NCBI RefSeq assembly: GCF_048544455.1
Contig: NC_133526.1
Coordinates: forward strand, 8,696,001-8,760,000
DNA from: Silene latifolia
Taxonomy: Eukaryota; Streptophyta; Magnoliopsida; Caryophyllales; Caryophyllaceae
Direction of reading: 5' to 3'
Length of the DNA stretch: 64,000 nucleotides
Of this stretch, positions 45,448 through 58,495 are shown one piece after another (position 1 is the first letter of the stretch; every line of letters starts with the position of its first letter). The position numbers were made by a program, and so were the translations under genes. The notes beneath the pieces are model-generated. The model searched no databases, was not told where the DNA came from, and worked only from the letters and a program-made list of their open reading frames with translations.

Positions 45448-45905
45448 ATTTGCCCCAGCGTAGTCTATGCCGTGGTATGGACCTTCGATGAGTGTTGAGC
45501 GTATTCTCGCGCAAGTAAATATTTCTTCCCGGCTTCTTCTTCCTCGGCTTGGTTACTCGCTCGGGCCGTACAGTATCCCCCTCCACATGGATGTGTAAAG
45601 GGCATCAAATGTGGAAAAGAAAATGGCGCTGGCCGAGACCGAGGTTGTGAGTGCCGTGTGCTTTGATTGCCCCCAGCCGGTGCTGCCAAGCTCGGTTGAA
45701 CAGCGGGCCGTTTGGCAAGTAGATACCAAGGATAGTGTTGAAGAAGATACGTCGATTGGCATTCTGTCAAGGAGCGTGTTGAAGAAGTTTTGTAAATTTT
45801 TGTCGATTGACATTCCATGGCTGCATGCTTGACACGTGGCTCGGCGTTGATTGGTTGACGCTTCATGGGCTTTGCCCTGATTGGTCCGTTTCATGGGCTT
45901 TGCTC

Positions 45906-45913
45906 TATAAATA
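45906..45913 (+). promoter_or_regulatory. TATA box of the divergent plus-strand ORF
   Basis: CTCTATAAATAGAGC, a textbook plant TATA box, about 185 bp upstream of the ATG at 46092, with a pyrimidine-rich leader (TTCTTCTCTCTAGTCTTC) between. Confidence 0.65.
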
Positions 45914-46091
45914 GAGCAGTTAGCCCCTGATTTTGGCCGCCAAAAATTCACTTTCTCAAAAAAAAAAATTTCTTCTCTCTAGTCTTCTTTGACGAAACTT
46001 CTCTCTAGTCTTCAAAGCGTTACTCGGCTTAACACTTTTCCAAGGTAAACAAACAAATTTTTCAACTTTTATTTGTTAAGTATTTGTTGTC

Positions 46092-47078
46092 ATGTCTTCT
46101 GCGATCTTTGGACCTAGTTCTCTGTCTTGGGGGCTCCCGTCGCGCGCCGTGATGAAGAGGAGGCACTGGTTGTCACCCCGTTAAGGTTTGGGGGTCCTAA
46201 GTCTCCCTCTCCTGAAGTTGATGATCAGTATTTGGAGGACTTCTCGGATGATGATGATGATGCTGACGATGATGATGATGAGGAGGGAAGGACTCATTCC
46301 GATGAGGGGAGGCCGCATCTCTTGGATCACGGCGACGCCTGCTCGATCAATCCTGATCGTGCCTGGATGAATAAGTTCGCTAGCTGTTCCGGTTCTGATC
46401 TTTTCGAGGATCATTACTCCTTCGGCAGGGAATATAAAATGGTTATCCCTAAGGAGGGTCGGGCGGTCTTTGCCCTCCCAAGGGTCAGATCGGCGTGTAC
46501 ATCGGACACCCGGAGTATGGGCTCCGGTTTCCTCTGAATGGATACGTTGCGGCCATCATTAAAGCCATGAATGTCGTCGTGGCTCAACTGCATCCGTTGG
46601 CCATTAGGACTATAGTTGGCTTTGTGTGGCTCTGTCTCTTTAAGAAGGAGGCCCCAACGGTTAACTTGTTCCGCCGGCTTCATCATCTTCGGCCGTCAAC
46701 CCCCGGTGGCACGGGGTGGTACAGCATGCAGACAGAGCCGGGTTACGTTACCGTGTCCAAAATTACATCTTGTAAGGACTGGAAGGGGCGGTGGGTATAC
46801 GTTGAGGTTCCGGAGGATTATCCATTTGCCCGGTCCTTCCAAAGACCGCGTCAATTTGCGGTGTGAGAGTCGGGGGGAGCGTGAGAAATATATCTCCCGG
46901 AATAAGCTCAAGATGGACGCCAGCAGGGTCTATCTTAATGAGGATGAGAAGCGGGCAATGCAGCTGTTTGAGGCTGAGAAGGATGGCACGCCGAAGGATG
47001 GATGCCCCCGACGCAGATCATTCTTCAGGATGAGCTGCTCTGCCACGTCGGCCTCATACCGGCCCTTAGGCAGGGTGA
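46092..47078 (+). pseudogene. 'Putative gypsy-type transposon' ORF (Transposase_28 family), broken
   Basis: ATG at 46092 (MSSAIFGPSS), with a frame change near 46125. An acidic Asp-rich stretch follows (46240-46290). The conserved block has FPLNGYVAAII, LHPLAIRTIVGFVWLC, NLFRRLHHL and GWYSMQTEPG (46510-46800), matching the plant family annotated as putative gypsy-type transposon (PF04195). Further frame shifts lie near 46505, 46830 and 46990. The exon appears to end at a GTGAGT donor at about 47078, and the rest of the gene is displaced by the giant element starting at 47134. It runs antisense to the LTR at 44852-45447. The function is unknown. Confidence 0.7.
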
Positions 47079-47133
47079 GTGGGGTCGGTGTGAGGCCCAT
47101 CTTTGCTTTTTATGCTTCTGTTTTTGAACTTGT

Positions 47134-49544
47134 TGTAGACACCTCGTTTCTGCACCCCTCGCAAACCACCCGGTGATGATTGGGCCGCATGTTTGATTCG
47201 CGGAACGATTTGTGACAGTTCGTAAGATTATCGTCAAGTGATTGCTCAAATATTAATGTCAACCTCTTAGTTGTCATCTACGTGCCGATACGGTCGTTTT
47301 GGCGATAATTAGAGTACATTCGAGTCCGGGTCAAAAACCGTCTCCATTTTCTCGATAAATTTGTTAAATCCCGAGTCAGAATGTTCTGGAATGTTCCGGA
47401 TATTTCTATTCCATATTTCAAATTTTATCTTTTGGCAAATAATATCCCGTAATATTCAAAAGATAATCGAATTATTTCCGTCCTACCATAACTCAAACGC
47501 GGAAATCTTTCTTAAGCAGGAGGAAACCTCCTGGGAATAGACGCACCTCTTCCAAGAGACGCAGTGGCTGCTGCGCCTCTTCCCAGGCCCTTCTTTGCAT
47601 GATTTACGTATCTTTTTCATATCTTTCCGAGATTCACTTCCAAAGAGTCTCCGAAACCCTATTTCTTCACGTGATTAGTATAAATAGGAGCCTTCGTTCC
47701 TCATATTTCTCACGCGAGTGTCCGCCCTTCTCTTCTCCCTTTGCATTCTAGACTTCGTTCTTACTAATTGGCGCCTACGTGCTTGGACTTCCGACCACGT
47801 AAGCTCGGATCTTTCCGGGTACCAGCCTCTCCGTTGCATGACCGACCAATTTGACCACTACACTCAATCAATCTAATTAATCAACTTGTTAAATCGTTTT
47901 CCTCTTGAGAGGGCACTCTTTCCTTGCATTCGCGTCGAGCATCACTAATCGATCTTCTTAGTTCTTCTCGTTCCGTCAACATGTAAGTCTGAGGGTGTAT
48001 TAATATTCTCTTTATTTATTGTATTTTATTATTGCATATTATTATTGTAAGGTTTATGTCGAAAGTACCCCATTAAAACCGATTTCTAAAACCGTCTTTA
48101 AAACCTGTTTTGCGGATTTCCAGTAGACAGATGTCGAGAAAAGACGCAGCAACCGCTGCGCCTCTTCGAAGGAGCGCAGCACCTGCTGCGCCTCTTCGTG
48201 AGGCTGCCGCAGTTCCTGCTTCTTTTCTTCTTCCTCCGTCCTCTGTAATTCGTCTCAAATTTATTTCTTTTGTTTTGTTCGTCTGTTAATTCTTTGTCTT
48301 AATGTCATAATAATTCATATATATAATTTATTCATCATTAACATGTTTAATTCATCATAAATCCGACTCAAATCCCAAATAATCAATATTTGCGGGTTTT
48401 CGTCATTAAATTCAATTCGAGTTTTAGGGATTCAATTCGTTCATATTGGGTTTCTGGGATTCATTGTTGATATATTTTCGCCTGTTTAGTCATTAATTCA
48501 TCGTCAATTCATCATGTTTAGTCTAATTCGTTTAGTTAGTTAGTTTAATTAATCATTCATTAACATCGACCCTTCACATGATTAATCCGTTTATTTCCGT
48601 CTCATCCATGTTCTACTGTTTTATGACCTCAATCATATGTAAATAATTCATTAATCACTTTCATCCGAGTCTAATATCGTAATCAATCCTTAAAATTAAC
48701 AAATAACATTAACGGTTTGCGATTCGGCTTCCACGGCCCAGAACTCACCCTTGAAACAGACGCAGCGTGCTGCGCGCTCTTCCGAGGGCGCATTTCTGCT
48801 GCGCTGTTCGAGGTGAATTCTCATCCTGAACCCCTTTTACGCCTTGACCTAGTTTAATTAGGCTACGTATTAATCAACTATTATCCGTAATATCACGCTA
48901 ATCCCTGTTCGTTTATTTCATTAATTTTGCTCTTTTATTCTTTTATTCTTTTTCTCAAAATTATCCGTTTTAGCGGTATTTTCGACATAAATCGCCTATT
49001 CCAATGTAATTAATGTAATTTTCATTATTGTATTTTTATTATTATTATTTCGTATCATTTGTATGCTTCACATGTAAATGAACCTTAAATCCTACTTCGA
49101 CCCAATTGTATGCTAATTAATTGTCTACCGACTTAGTCTAATTCTCACATGTTAGGATTAATCTATGGATGTTGCATTGCATGCATATAGCCGACGATAT
49201 ATCAAGTACGAATAAACTTCCCTAATCATTAGTAGAGGCCGCTATCGAGGCGGGCGGGATTAGGTGTTCGATCAAAAGAGCTTCCTAATACGTACCCTCA
49301 CCCCTTACTCCAGATCTCCGTGAGCACCCGTGTTCATTGGCATCCACGAGAGTCATTCTAGACATAGAATGCTAAGGGTAACGATTGCTTAGTGTTCATG
49401 TCACTACTTTGTGTCTTGACATGACACGAGGTGTTCGAACGGTTCCAATTTCCCATAAAAATTGGTGGCGACTCCATACAAAATGCAAACGCTTGTTTTC
49501 GAGCCCCTTCACCAAGCGCCCCCGTGGGCGGCCCGCTGTCCACA
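47134..49544 (+). repeat. 5' LTR of the Ogre-like element
   Basis: About 2.4 kb, TGTAGACACC to CTGTCCACA. A TATA box TATAAATA lies at 47679-47686. Three clusters of GACGCAG...CTGCGCCTCTTC palindromes lie at 47540-47585, 48140-48200 and 48760-48815. A second PBS-like word GGTGGCGACTCCAT lies near the end (49463). Introns or small ORFs are not evident. Confidence 0.8.
47679..47686 (+). promoter_or_regulatory. TATA box of the Ogre-like LTR
   Basis: ATTAGTATAAATAGGAGCC, about 100 bp downstream of the first palindrome cluster. The same ATTAGTATAAATAG word precedes the antisense gene at 59140. Confidence 0.7.
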
Positions 49545-49545
49545 G

Positions 49546-49563
49546 TTTGGCGACTCCACTGGG
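49546..49563 (+). promoter_or_regulatory. Primer binding site, tRNA-Arg type
   Basis: TTTGGCGACTCCACTGGG follows the LTR end CACA. TGGCGACTC...TGGGG is the PBS form described for Ogre-type elements. Confidence 0.65.
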
Positions 49564-50359
49564 AATATACACTTACGTGTAGCTAAGGGTGAAACTTGAA
49601 CAAGGTTAGGGAATAAGTTTGTACAAGACAATTGTCGGTTTTCATAACTCGGTCTTCCTAGACCGTTTAATTGGCCTTCCTAGGCCCAACCCAACCCATT
49701 CGACCAATCGTCCCGTCTAAACGGTCCTAATTCTTATTTGGGCCTAAAGATGGATAGCGATTGACGTCATCCATACCATGATGCTTACTCTTGTTTGTAT
49801 CAAGGGCCTTCACTACTTGAGGAAATGGACTAGGAATCGGCCTTACTCTTGTTTGGCACGAGCCTCTCCACAGACTTCGGGTTTGATGGTTCGATATGGC
49901 AACCCACCCTTTAAACCAAAACCCTTCTAAATGCACTCAGCATCCCGTTATAATGCTTGTATAAATGTGTAAACCTTATGTGATCACCACTTCTAAACAG
50001 AACCATGACGAATTTTCAAAAAAAAAGAATCAAAACCCGTTTTCAATCAAGAATTTCGAAATAGGGCCTTTAATTAACACAAAAATCCGGTCAAAACTCT
50101 GTCCATTTGTCGTGTCAAAATTCGGGCCACAAGCCCATTTCAAACCTCACTTCGAGTCCACTCCTACAACTACACTACAGTTGACTAGGACACACATTTT
50201 CAAGGACCTTGTCTTTCTTCAAAACTCACTCAACACAAGTGGCACACACCCACTTCACGAGTCAAGTCTTTTCCTCTTTTAGCAAGTGTGATAGAATGGT
50301 CGATCGTGTTTTGATTAAATCGCCGATCTCTTATCCGGTTTCCAAGATGCCTGGGTCAA
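49564..50359 (+). other. Untranslated leader of the Ogre-like element
   Basis: About 800 bp between PBS and gag with no convincing ORF1. Classical Ogre elements have an extra ORF before gag; it is not seen here. Confidence 0.5.
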
Positions 50360-52102
50360 GTGATGAAACGAACCTCCAAAGAAATTCAAGAAAGTAATGA
50401 TCGAATCCTAGCCGCGATAGCCCAAATGCAAATTACCCAAGAACAAACCTATGACCGCCTTGAGCTTATCGAAGGCCGTATCTTTGATGTAGAGGGGAAG
50501 CTACCTCCCCCAAAAGGTGGAGTGCTACAATTTTCCGATGACGAGTCTAAAGATGAGAATCCTGTCCTAGGAACAACCGCAGCTGAGAAAAGACTCCAAT
50601 ACCTAGAGGAGCAATTGATGTACCTTAAAGGGGATGACATTTACAGGGAGAACAATCGTAAGTATGAAGCCGTCAATTCCAAATTGCCCACTAACCTTAG
50701 CATAACGGATATCCCTAAGTTTAAAGGACATGAGAACCCTTTGAACCACATCCGCGCCTTCAAGGACTACATGTCTATCAAAGGCATCAAACCCGAGATG
50801 TTCTTAAGGATCTTTCCTTCATCTCTCGACACCATCCCAAAGCAATGGTTCTACACTTTAGATCACAAAAAGGTCGCTACTTGGGAAGATGCCGCAATCG
50901 AGTTCTCAAAGCAATATGCGGATAATGCCGAAATCCAAGTCAATATGCGTACTCTAGAGGTTCTTACCCAAAATGACAAGGAAGGATTCACCGACTTCCT
51001 AAGTAGGTGGAGGAAGACTAGTACTCAACTAGTTGAACGCCCGGATGAGGCCACTCTTGTGGAGAAGTTCGTGGACAATCTCAAGCCCATATATGCCAAC
51101 CATTTGAGATATCAAAATATCAAGACTTTCAAAGACTTAACCGTGTTAGGGACACGAATTGAAGATGATATCCGCAAAGGACTCTTGTCCAAAACGGTAG
51201 GTCGAGGATACCAAGGGTCCACGAGTCGTTCATACGGCTCTACTAGCAAGACCGACGAAGTTAACCTTCTCGAGCCATCCAAGAAAACTAGCCCACCAAG
51301 GAAGTTCACAAACCTTGGGGATACATACTCCAATGCTCTAAAAAGGCTAATGAAGCAAGGCAAACTCCAACCCATTGGACCTACTCCCAACCCGAAAGGA
51401 AGTCCAAATTCGGGATGAAAATTCCTCTTTGTGAATACCATAGGGGCAAGGGGCATGACACAGAAAAATGCTACAAATTGAAACATGTGCTTCAAGATAT
51501 GATTGAGGATGGTCGACTTCCAATTCCACCAGGAGGTAAGCCCAACAACACTCAGAATCCTCTTGGAGTTCTAGTGATTACAAGTGACGAATCTACCTTA
51601 GATTGCTCACACCTCATTTCTCCCATCGAAAATGAAATTCATGCAATTGAGAAAGAAAGACTCTACTCTACCATCTCCCCTACAATTTCCGACTTCATCG
51701 CATGGGCAAGGAGTGTAGATAGACAAGTGAGGGAACTAGAAAACATGGTAAAGACCTTACGCGATCCCAAGGCAACGCCTAAAGAACGCGTACCATTGAC
51801 CTTCTCTCAAAATGCCACTATGCAAGAAGTAGTCGCCGTGGTCGACAAGCTAGTCGATCAAATCATACAACTAGAAAGTGACATCATGAGGATGAAGGAA
51901 CTAGCTGCAATCAATGGAGTTTGGGCCGATGATGATGAAGACGAGTATCTCATCGAAAACTCTTTGGTAAAGGAAATAGTCCAAAATGGTGAAGACCAAG
52001 ACGTGGATCACCTAACTCGTTCGGGTCGCCCATATCAAAGCACCACTCAAAACGGTCCAACCAACGTCATCACACCAAATGACAACGAAGACGACCCCAC
52101 GA
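50360..52102 (+). pseudogene. Ogre-like gag
   Basis: ATG at 50360 (an upstream ATG in another frame is ignored). The capsid-like region has PKFKGHENPLNHIRAFKDYM, FPSSLDTIPKQWFYTL and FTDFLSRWR (50700-51020). The frame ends in TGA at 51416-51418, overlapping ATGA with the next frame. That frame resumes at once with a zinc-knuckle segment CEYHRGKGHDTEKCY (51427-51470) and runs to about 52100. The overlap looks like a frameshift within one ancestral gag, because the knuckle belongs to gag; a programmed shift is possible but not supported by a slippery site I can point to. Confidence 0.82.
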
Positions 52103-53401
52103 TCATTTGCTCAAGCAATTACAAAGAACCAAGGCCGATCTTTCGGTCGGCAACTAGTGGCAAGCTCCTTTCCACACCGCCAAGCTTTACTGCAAGCTTT
52201 GGCCAAATTAAATGTAGCACATAACTCTACCCCTGAAGATGTAGTCAACTTGGTCTTCCAAGAATCACCGAAGCTAAGTAATCCTATTACTTTCTCAGAC
52301 GAAGACTTGCCACCTTTTGGCGCTAATCACAACCTTGCTCTATACATCACTGTCATCTGTCTAAAGAAAAATGTGCCAATGACCTTGGTTGATGATGGCT
52401 CCGCGATCAACGTCATACCCCTCAAAACGGCATATAAACTAGGCATGAAAGAGTCGGATTGGACCCCTACAAATCAAGGTGTACGTGCATATGACGGTAC
52501 ACGACGAAAAGTGGTAGGACTTGCTAACCTAACCATAGCAACGGGACCAATTGAACGAAAGGTTAACTTCCAAATAGTGGACATCGAAGCTTCATTCAAC
52601 ATACTTCTGGGAAGGCCTTGGATTCATGCTTCCAAAGCAGTAATATCCACCCTTCATCAAAAGATCAAGATCCCACTAAATGGCAAAGTTGTGACGATCA
52701 CTTCGTCACCCATCAAGGCCATAATCGAGAAGCAATCAAATAATCAAGTCCTTGCGGATCCCATATACGAACTTGGGGGCTTCCAAAGTGTAAATGTCAT
52801 AGAAAGTGAGTTGGCACCCTTATACTATAATCCCTACTCTAACTTGGTGGTCAACCACATACTCAAAAATCAGGGATACTTCCCTGGAATGCCTTTAAAC
52901 CCAGTTCGGAAGAACACCTTTGCACCATACAAGAAAGGCAACTCATCGAGAATACCACTTGGACTAGGGTACAAACCCACAACAGAAGAAGTTCTCGAAA
53001 TGCTTGCCCAAGTCCAAAATCGCAAGTATGTAGGAGTCCAAATGAGGCCATATCTCCCTACCTTGAATGGATACTTCGTTCAAGAAGGAAGTTCGAAACT
53101 CTTTCATGGATTTCCCGAACCTTGGCATTACCTCGAGAGGAAGTTAGCCGGAATCGAGATCTTTCACGATTGCTACTTCATCCCTCCAGAAACGGTTCCT
53201 ACCGTCAAAACCCGTCAAGCACCTTGCTTAGACGAGCAAGCTGTGAGCCTCCTGTTTGGAGAGGACCGATTTGTTAAGGCCGCGCAGGATGAGATCATTA
53301 CTACGATACTTCAAGACGATCGCTTCAACCCCACCGCATTGATCACGAAAATCGACACAAAGCGTGAAAGGATGGAGAAAATCAATCAAATGGACCAATA
53401 A
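52103..53401 (+). pseudogene. Ogre-like protease region
   Basis: This frame enters after two shifts between about 52080 and 52160. Motifs are HRQALLQALAKLNV, TPEDVVNLV, the protease-type VDDGSAINVIP (about 52390) and GRPWIHASKAVISTLHQKIK (about 52610-52670). The frame stays open to 53401. The short, Ser/Glu-rich region 53401-53716 separates it from RT; in Ogre elements a spliced intron lies at this position, but GT-AG borders were not settled. Confidence 0.75.
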
Positions 53402-53715
53402 TCGGGAAGACTCTTCAAGCTCACCATTGGAGAAGGAGAGATGTTCAAAGAAGAACCAGAAGACGACGAGTTCGAATCAGAGTCGGAGTCGGAGTCAGAG
53501 TCAAAGTCTAGAGAAGTCATTAGAGAGTCTACTCCTGTCGTCATCCCCACTCCCTTCGTTTCTCCTAGCTTATTTTCAAGTAGCCACGTAGTTCGGAAAT
53601 GCCCCAATTCTTCGTCCCTTTACCGCCACCGACCATGGATCAGTTGGCTTCTTTGTTTCAACTTTACTCGAATCTTAATATGAATAAATCGAGTTAACTT
53701 ACTCTTTGCGTTATC

Positions 53716-55535
53716 TTGAGTGCAATTCTCGTTTATGATGATACCGAGGATGACCAAGACCCGGACTTGACCGAAATACCTCCCTACGTAGCCAAAGAAA
53801 TACTACAGGAAGGGGAAGGGGGACCAGTAATTGAAGACACCGAACCCATCAATGTAGGCACCGAACTAGAACCCAAAGAACTTAGGATAGGGACTACCTT
53901 GAGCTCTACCGAACGGGCCGATTTCATAGACCTCCTAAATGAATTCAAAGACGTTTTCGCTTGGTCCTACAAAGATATGCCGAGGATCGACAGGGGATAT
54001 TGCCGAACATAGGATTCCGATTAAGCCGGGTTTCAAACACCGTGAAACGAAGCTTCGACGAATGAGAACAGAGTGGGCTCTAAAGATTAAGGAAGAAGTT
54101 GACAAACAATTCAAAGCCGGGTTCATCAAAGTTTCCGAGTATTAGACCGGGTGGCTAACATAGTGCCCGTACCCAAAAAGGATGGGAGAATCCGAGTTTG
54201 TGTTGACTTTAGGGACTTGAACAAAGCGAGTCCAAAAGATGACTTCCCTCTACCTCACATCGACATATTAGTGGACAATACTGCAGACCACGCATTACTA
54301 TCCTTCATGGATGGATATGCGGGTTATAACCAAATCAAAATGGCCATGGAAGACATGCATAAGACCGCGTTCGTCACCCAATGGGGAACCTATTGCTATA
54401 CAGTAATGCCGTTCGGATTGATCAACGCCGGAGCTACATACCAACGCACCGCGACTACACTCCTACATGACATGATGCATAAAGAAGTTGAGGTATATGT
54501 AGATGACATGATCGTCAAATCCAAGGAAAGAGAGGGACATATTGCGAACCTTCGCAAGTTCTTCGCAAGGCTACGGAAGTACAACATGAGACTCAACCCT
54601 CAAAAGTGCACATTTGGGGTGACATCTGGCAAACTCCTAGGATACGTCGTTAGCCAACGAGGCATAGAAATAGATCCTTCCAAAATCAAAGCTCGATCGA
54701 AATGCCACAACCTCAAACAGAAAAAAAAGGAAGTCGAGGATTCCTGGGAAAAGTGCAATACATAAGTCGATTCATATCGAAACTTACGATGATTTGCGAG
54801 CCTATCTTCAAGAAACTCAAGAAAACAGACCACACCATGTGGGACGATGACTGTCAAAAGGCGTTCGACAGAATCAAGGAGATATTGGCTAAACCACCAG
54901 TGCTCATGCCACCACAACAAGATCAACCTCTTGGTTTGTATCTCACGGTAACCGAAACCGCCATGGGTGCCATGCTGGCTCAAACCGTAGGAAGTGAAGA
55001 AAGAGCTATTTACTACCTAAGTAAGAAGTTCTTGGAATACGAGTGCAAATACTCACAACTCGAAAAGACATGCCTCGCTCTTGTGTGGGCAACAAAGAAG
55101 CTACGTCACTACATGCTTAGCTACTCCGTCAAGATATTCTCCAAAATGGATCCAGTCAAATACCTCTTCGAGAAACCCGTCCTCAACGGACGCCTGGCAA
55201 GATGGACCATGATGCTCTCGGAATTTGACCTCAAATATGTGCCGCTGAAAGTAATAAAGGGTCGCGTCGTCGCCGAATTCTTCGCAGAAAACCCCATCAA
55301 CGACGCACAAACCATAGATACTTGGTCATTTCCCGACGAGGATATACTTCAAACAGATATAGACTCCTGGGATCTATACTTCGATGGAGCATCAAACCTA
55401 AGAGGATTTGGGATAGGAGTGTTGCTCATTTCTCCTGAAGGTGAGCATACACCAATCGCTGTCAAACTCGACTTCGAGGTGACAAACAACGCCGCAGAGT
55501 ATGAGGCTTGTCTAATTGGATTACAAGCGCGATAA
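53716..55535 (+). pseudogene. Ogre-like reverse transcriptase and RNase H, frameshifted
   Basis: The pre-RT region (DFIDLLNEFKDVFAWSYKDMP) shifts frame near 53990. A TAG at about 54144 precedes the RT core 54151-54700 (RVCVDFRDLNKASPKDDFPLP, GYNQI, PFGLINAGATYQR, catalytic YVDDM). A shift at an A run (about 54720) leads into 54702-55535 with the Ty3 RNase H (LYLTVTETAMGAML, RHYML). The archaeal-type RNase H then begins (DLYFDGASNLRGFGIG, NNAAEYEA) before another shift at about 55530. Catalytic motifs are intact, but the frame is not. Confidence 0.85.
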
Positions 55536-55760
55536 GCTTAGGCATCAAAAACCTCCGAGTGCACGGAGATTCATCACTGATCATCAACCAAGTCACAGGA
55601 TCCTGGAAAATCCAAAGTGAAAGCCTAGCACCCTATCAGGCTAGGATAGACCAAGTCGCTCAATTCTTCGATCACGTAACCTACTTACACCTACCTCGAG
55701 AAGAAAATCAATTTGCAGACGCTCTTGCGAAACATGCATCTTTGATAAACATGCCAGATT
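55361..55760 (+). other. Archaeal-type RNase H (aRNH) domain region
   Basis: It follows the connection domain. YFDGAS (first Asp) and NNAAEYEACL (Glu) lie in the first frame. HGDSSLI (Asp) and PREENQFADALAKHAS lie in the frame beginning near 55508. The second RNase H just before integrase is the diagnostic feature of the Tat/Ogre lineage. Confidence 0.8.
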
Positions 55761-57100
55761 ACATGATGGAAATGCCTTTGGGTATCGAACGACGGTCGGA
55801 GCCGGCTTATGTCCATCAAATTACCGATGAAGAAGAAATCGCACAGGAACCCTGGTTCCAAGCAATCCTGAACTTCAAGCTCAATGGCACCTATCCACCA
55901 GATATGGACAAAAGGGGACAACGAGCTATACGCCTATTGTCTTCACAATACGTTCTCATGCAAGGAGAATTATACAAAAGAACACCTCTTGGTGTAGTCC
56001 TACGTTGCCTTGATCATTCACAGGCACGGAAAGTGATGGAAGAAGTCCACGACAGAGAGTGCGGTCCTCACATGAGTGGGCCTATGATGGCAAAGAAAAT
56101 CACACGTCTAGGGTACTATTGGACCACAATGGAATCCGATTGCATCAAATATGTGAGACATTGCCACAATCACAAATCTTCGGGAATGTACAACATGTCC
56201 CTCCTTCAATTCTTGTATACAATGACATCTCCTTGGCCATTCTCCGCATGGGGAATTGACATAATCGGAAAATAACCCCAACCCAGTAGGAACAGGAGGT
56301 CACTGTTTCATCCTAGTGGCAATTGACTACTTCACCAAATGGGTAGAAGCGGCTTCCTACACCGCTCTTACGGCCAAAAACGTAGCCAAATTCATACAGA
56401 ATAACATCATCTGCCGATATGGTTGCCCACATGAAATCATTAGCGATAATGGGTCCCACTTCCAAGCCGAAACCGAACAATTGCTAGCCAAGTACAAGAT
56501 CAGGCATCATCACTCCTCGCCCTACAGACCACAGACTAACGGCGCGGTAGAAGCGGCTAACAAAAATGTCGTCACGATCCTCAAGAAAATGACTGACAAT
56601 TATAGAGATTGGCCAAGCAAAATACCCTTCGCTTTGTGGGGGTATCGAACATCCGTCGGACGCCCACGGGGCTACTCCTTTCTATTTGACTTACGGCATG
56701 GAAGCCGTACAACCATCGAGCTAGAAATACCATCCTTGCGTATTCTCGCTAGAAAGTCAAATCCGGAGGCCGATTGGAAAAGGGATAGATACGAAGAACT
56801 CATCCTCCTGGATGAACGTAGGCTTCGTGCCTTACATAATGTCCAAACATATCAAGCACGTATCAAACGAGCTTTCAACAAAAGGGTTAGGCCAAGAAAC
56901 ATCAAAGAAGGAGATTTAGTTCTCAAATCGGTCGAGCTCTTTTACCGTCGACCCGAGGGGAAAATTCAAACCTAATTGGGCCGGACCATATCTAGTCAAA
57001 TCCATACTCCCAGGAGGCGCGGTTAGAATCACAGACCTAGATGGGAACGAGTTTTCAAACCCCACAAATCTCGACCAACTGAAACGATACTATGCCTAGA
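55760..57100 (+). pseudogene. Ogre-like integrase
   Basis: The zinc-finger segment EVHDREC...DCIKYVRHCHNHK lies at 56040-56175. A frame change at about 56270 follows. The core then has Asp (AIDYFTKWVEA, 56316 on), Asp (SDNGSHF, about 56440) and Glu (NGAVEAANK, about 56545). The C-terminal GDLVLKSVE region shifts frame near 56940, with the last coding segment (GPYLVKSILPGG, LDGNEFSNP) ending in TAG at about 57100. Confidence 0.82.
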
Positions 57101-57635
57101 ATAGGAACAAAAACGCGCCTCGCGTAAACCTAAGTGTCGCTCTTGTGGCACTAAATAAACGGCCCCCAGCCCATTTGAATGTCACTATGCTCTCGCATCT
57201 TGGCAAACTTGTCATCCTCATATCATCAAACAAACTAAATTCGCACCTCCCGAGTAAGCAAAAGCTCATGCTTATTTTCTATGTTCATTACAAGCTCTTG
57301 CTTCGAACAATTATTCTTTTACATTTACTCGAACTACGCACAAGGGTTTGATTTCGCTTTCTCTAAGTGAATACGTAGGCAATCCTTCACGGGATTCAAC
57401 CCACCATTATATTTAAAATGTAAATAGAAGGACATTTGCATTGCATATGAAATTCGACAAGAATAATTAAAGAAAATCACAACGGTTTCATAACCACTTA
57501 ACCTTTTTATTTCATTCAATTTCTAATAATAATAATACGACAAATAATAAAAATAGATTAGGCTAGGATTCTAAAAATCCCTCCTTTCTTATTACAATAA
57601 TAATAATAATAATTAAATAATAAATAAGACTTGGG
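57101..57635. other. Spacer between integrase and antisense gene
   Basis: Convergent 3' ends of pol (plus) and the antisense gene (minus) face this 0.5-kb AT-rich spacer, which contains short ATT/AAT runs at 57525-57625. No gene is seen. Confidence 0.5.
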
Positions 57636-58443
57636 CTATTCCTCCATCTTTCCCTTGCCCTTGTCGTTCTTGTCATATTTCTTGTCACGACCTCGAGCCG
57701 GGCGCTCTTGCACCACTTCTGGACCTAATCACCAACGATCTTTCTCGAGGCCCGACTCTTCCATTCTTGCCAACCACCATCTCTGCGACGAGAGTAGTCT
57801 TCGATTTGTTCGAAGGATGAATGACTTGAAACCCGGCTTCTTCTTCTCCTTCGATCGGATGCTTCTCCTTCTCTTTCTCTCCCTCGCGTACCTTGTAGTC
57901 AACGGGCTCGCGCTTTCTCGCCTCTTCGCGCTCTTCCGAAGTTGCAGCCTTCCTCCACCTCAGATAAGAGTCCGACACCCACAAGGCATTGGAGGAGAAG
58001 TTCAAGAACCACATGTTTCTTTGGGCCCATTTCATAGCCCACTCTCTTCGGCTCTCTGTAGTAAGCGCCATAGCAGTCTGCGGAACGGTGTCAAGCCTAG
58101 GAATCATCTGCTTCAACCCAACTCGCCTCATCAATCTCTCAGGGAAGATGCATACCATAAACTCCAATCCAGGAATGCGCACGGACCTAGTGGGATCTAA
58201 AGAAGAAACTCCAGTGACAGACTTGAGGTGCCACCACGGTACGACCCACCTGATCAGCGGGCCATCCTCATTCTTCAACTTGTTCTTCCAATAATCGCAG
58301 ACCGGGTGAAGTCCACCATGTACAAACTGTGTCCTCATCGAAATCATACGGGCATGATAGGAAAGTGCATGAACCGGGGCTCGAGCGGTGAGCCGTTCCA
58401 TAAGCCAAACCTACCAAAAAAAAAAAAATGTATTAGACACCCA

Positions 58444-58495
<52 letters not shown>

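Noticed and set aside
50360..52224. Programmed frameshift at the ATGA overlap (51415-51418) in gag
   Set aside because: No slippery heptamer or structure is evident and other random shifts occur in the same polyprotein, so a simple lesion is more likely.
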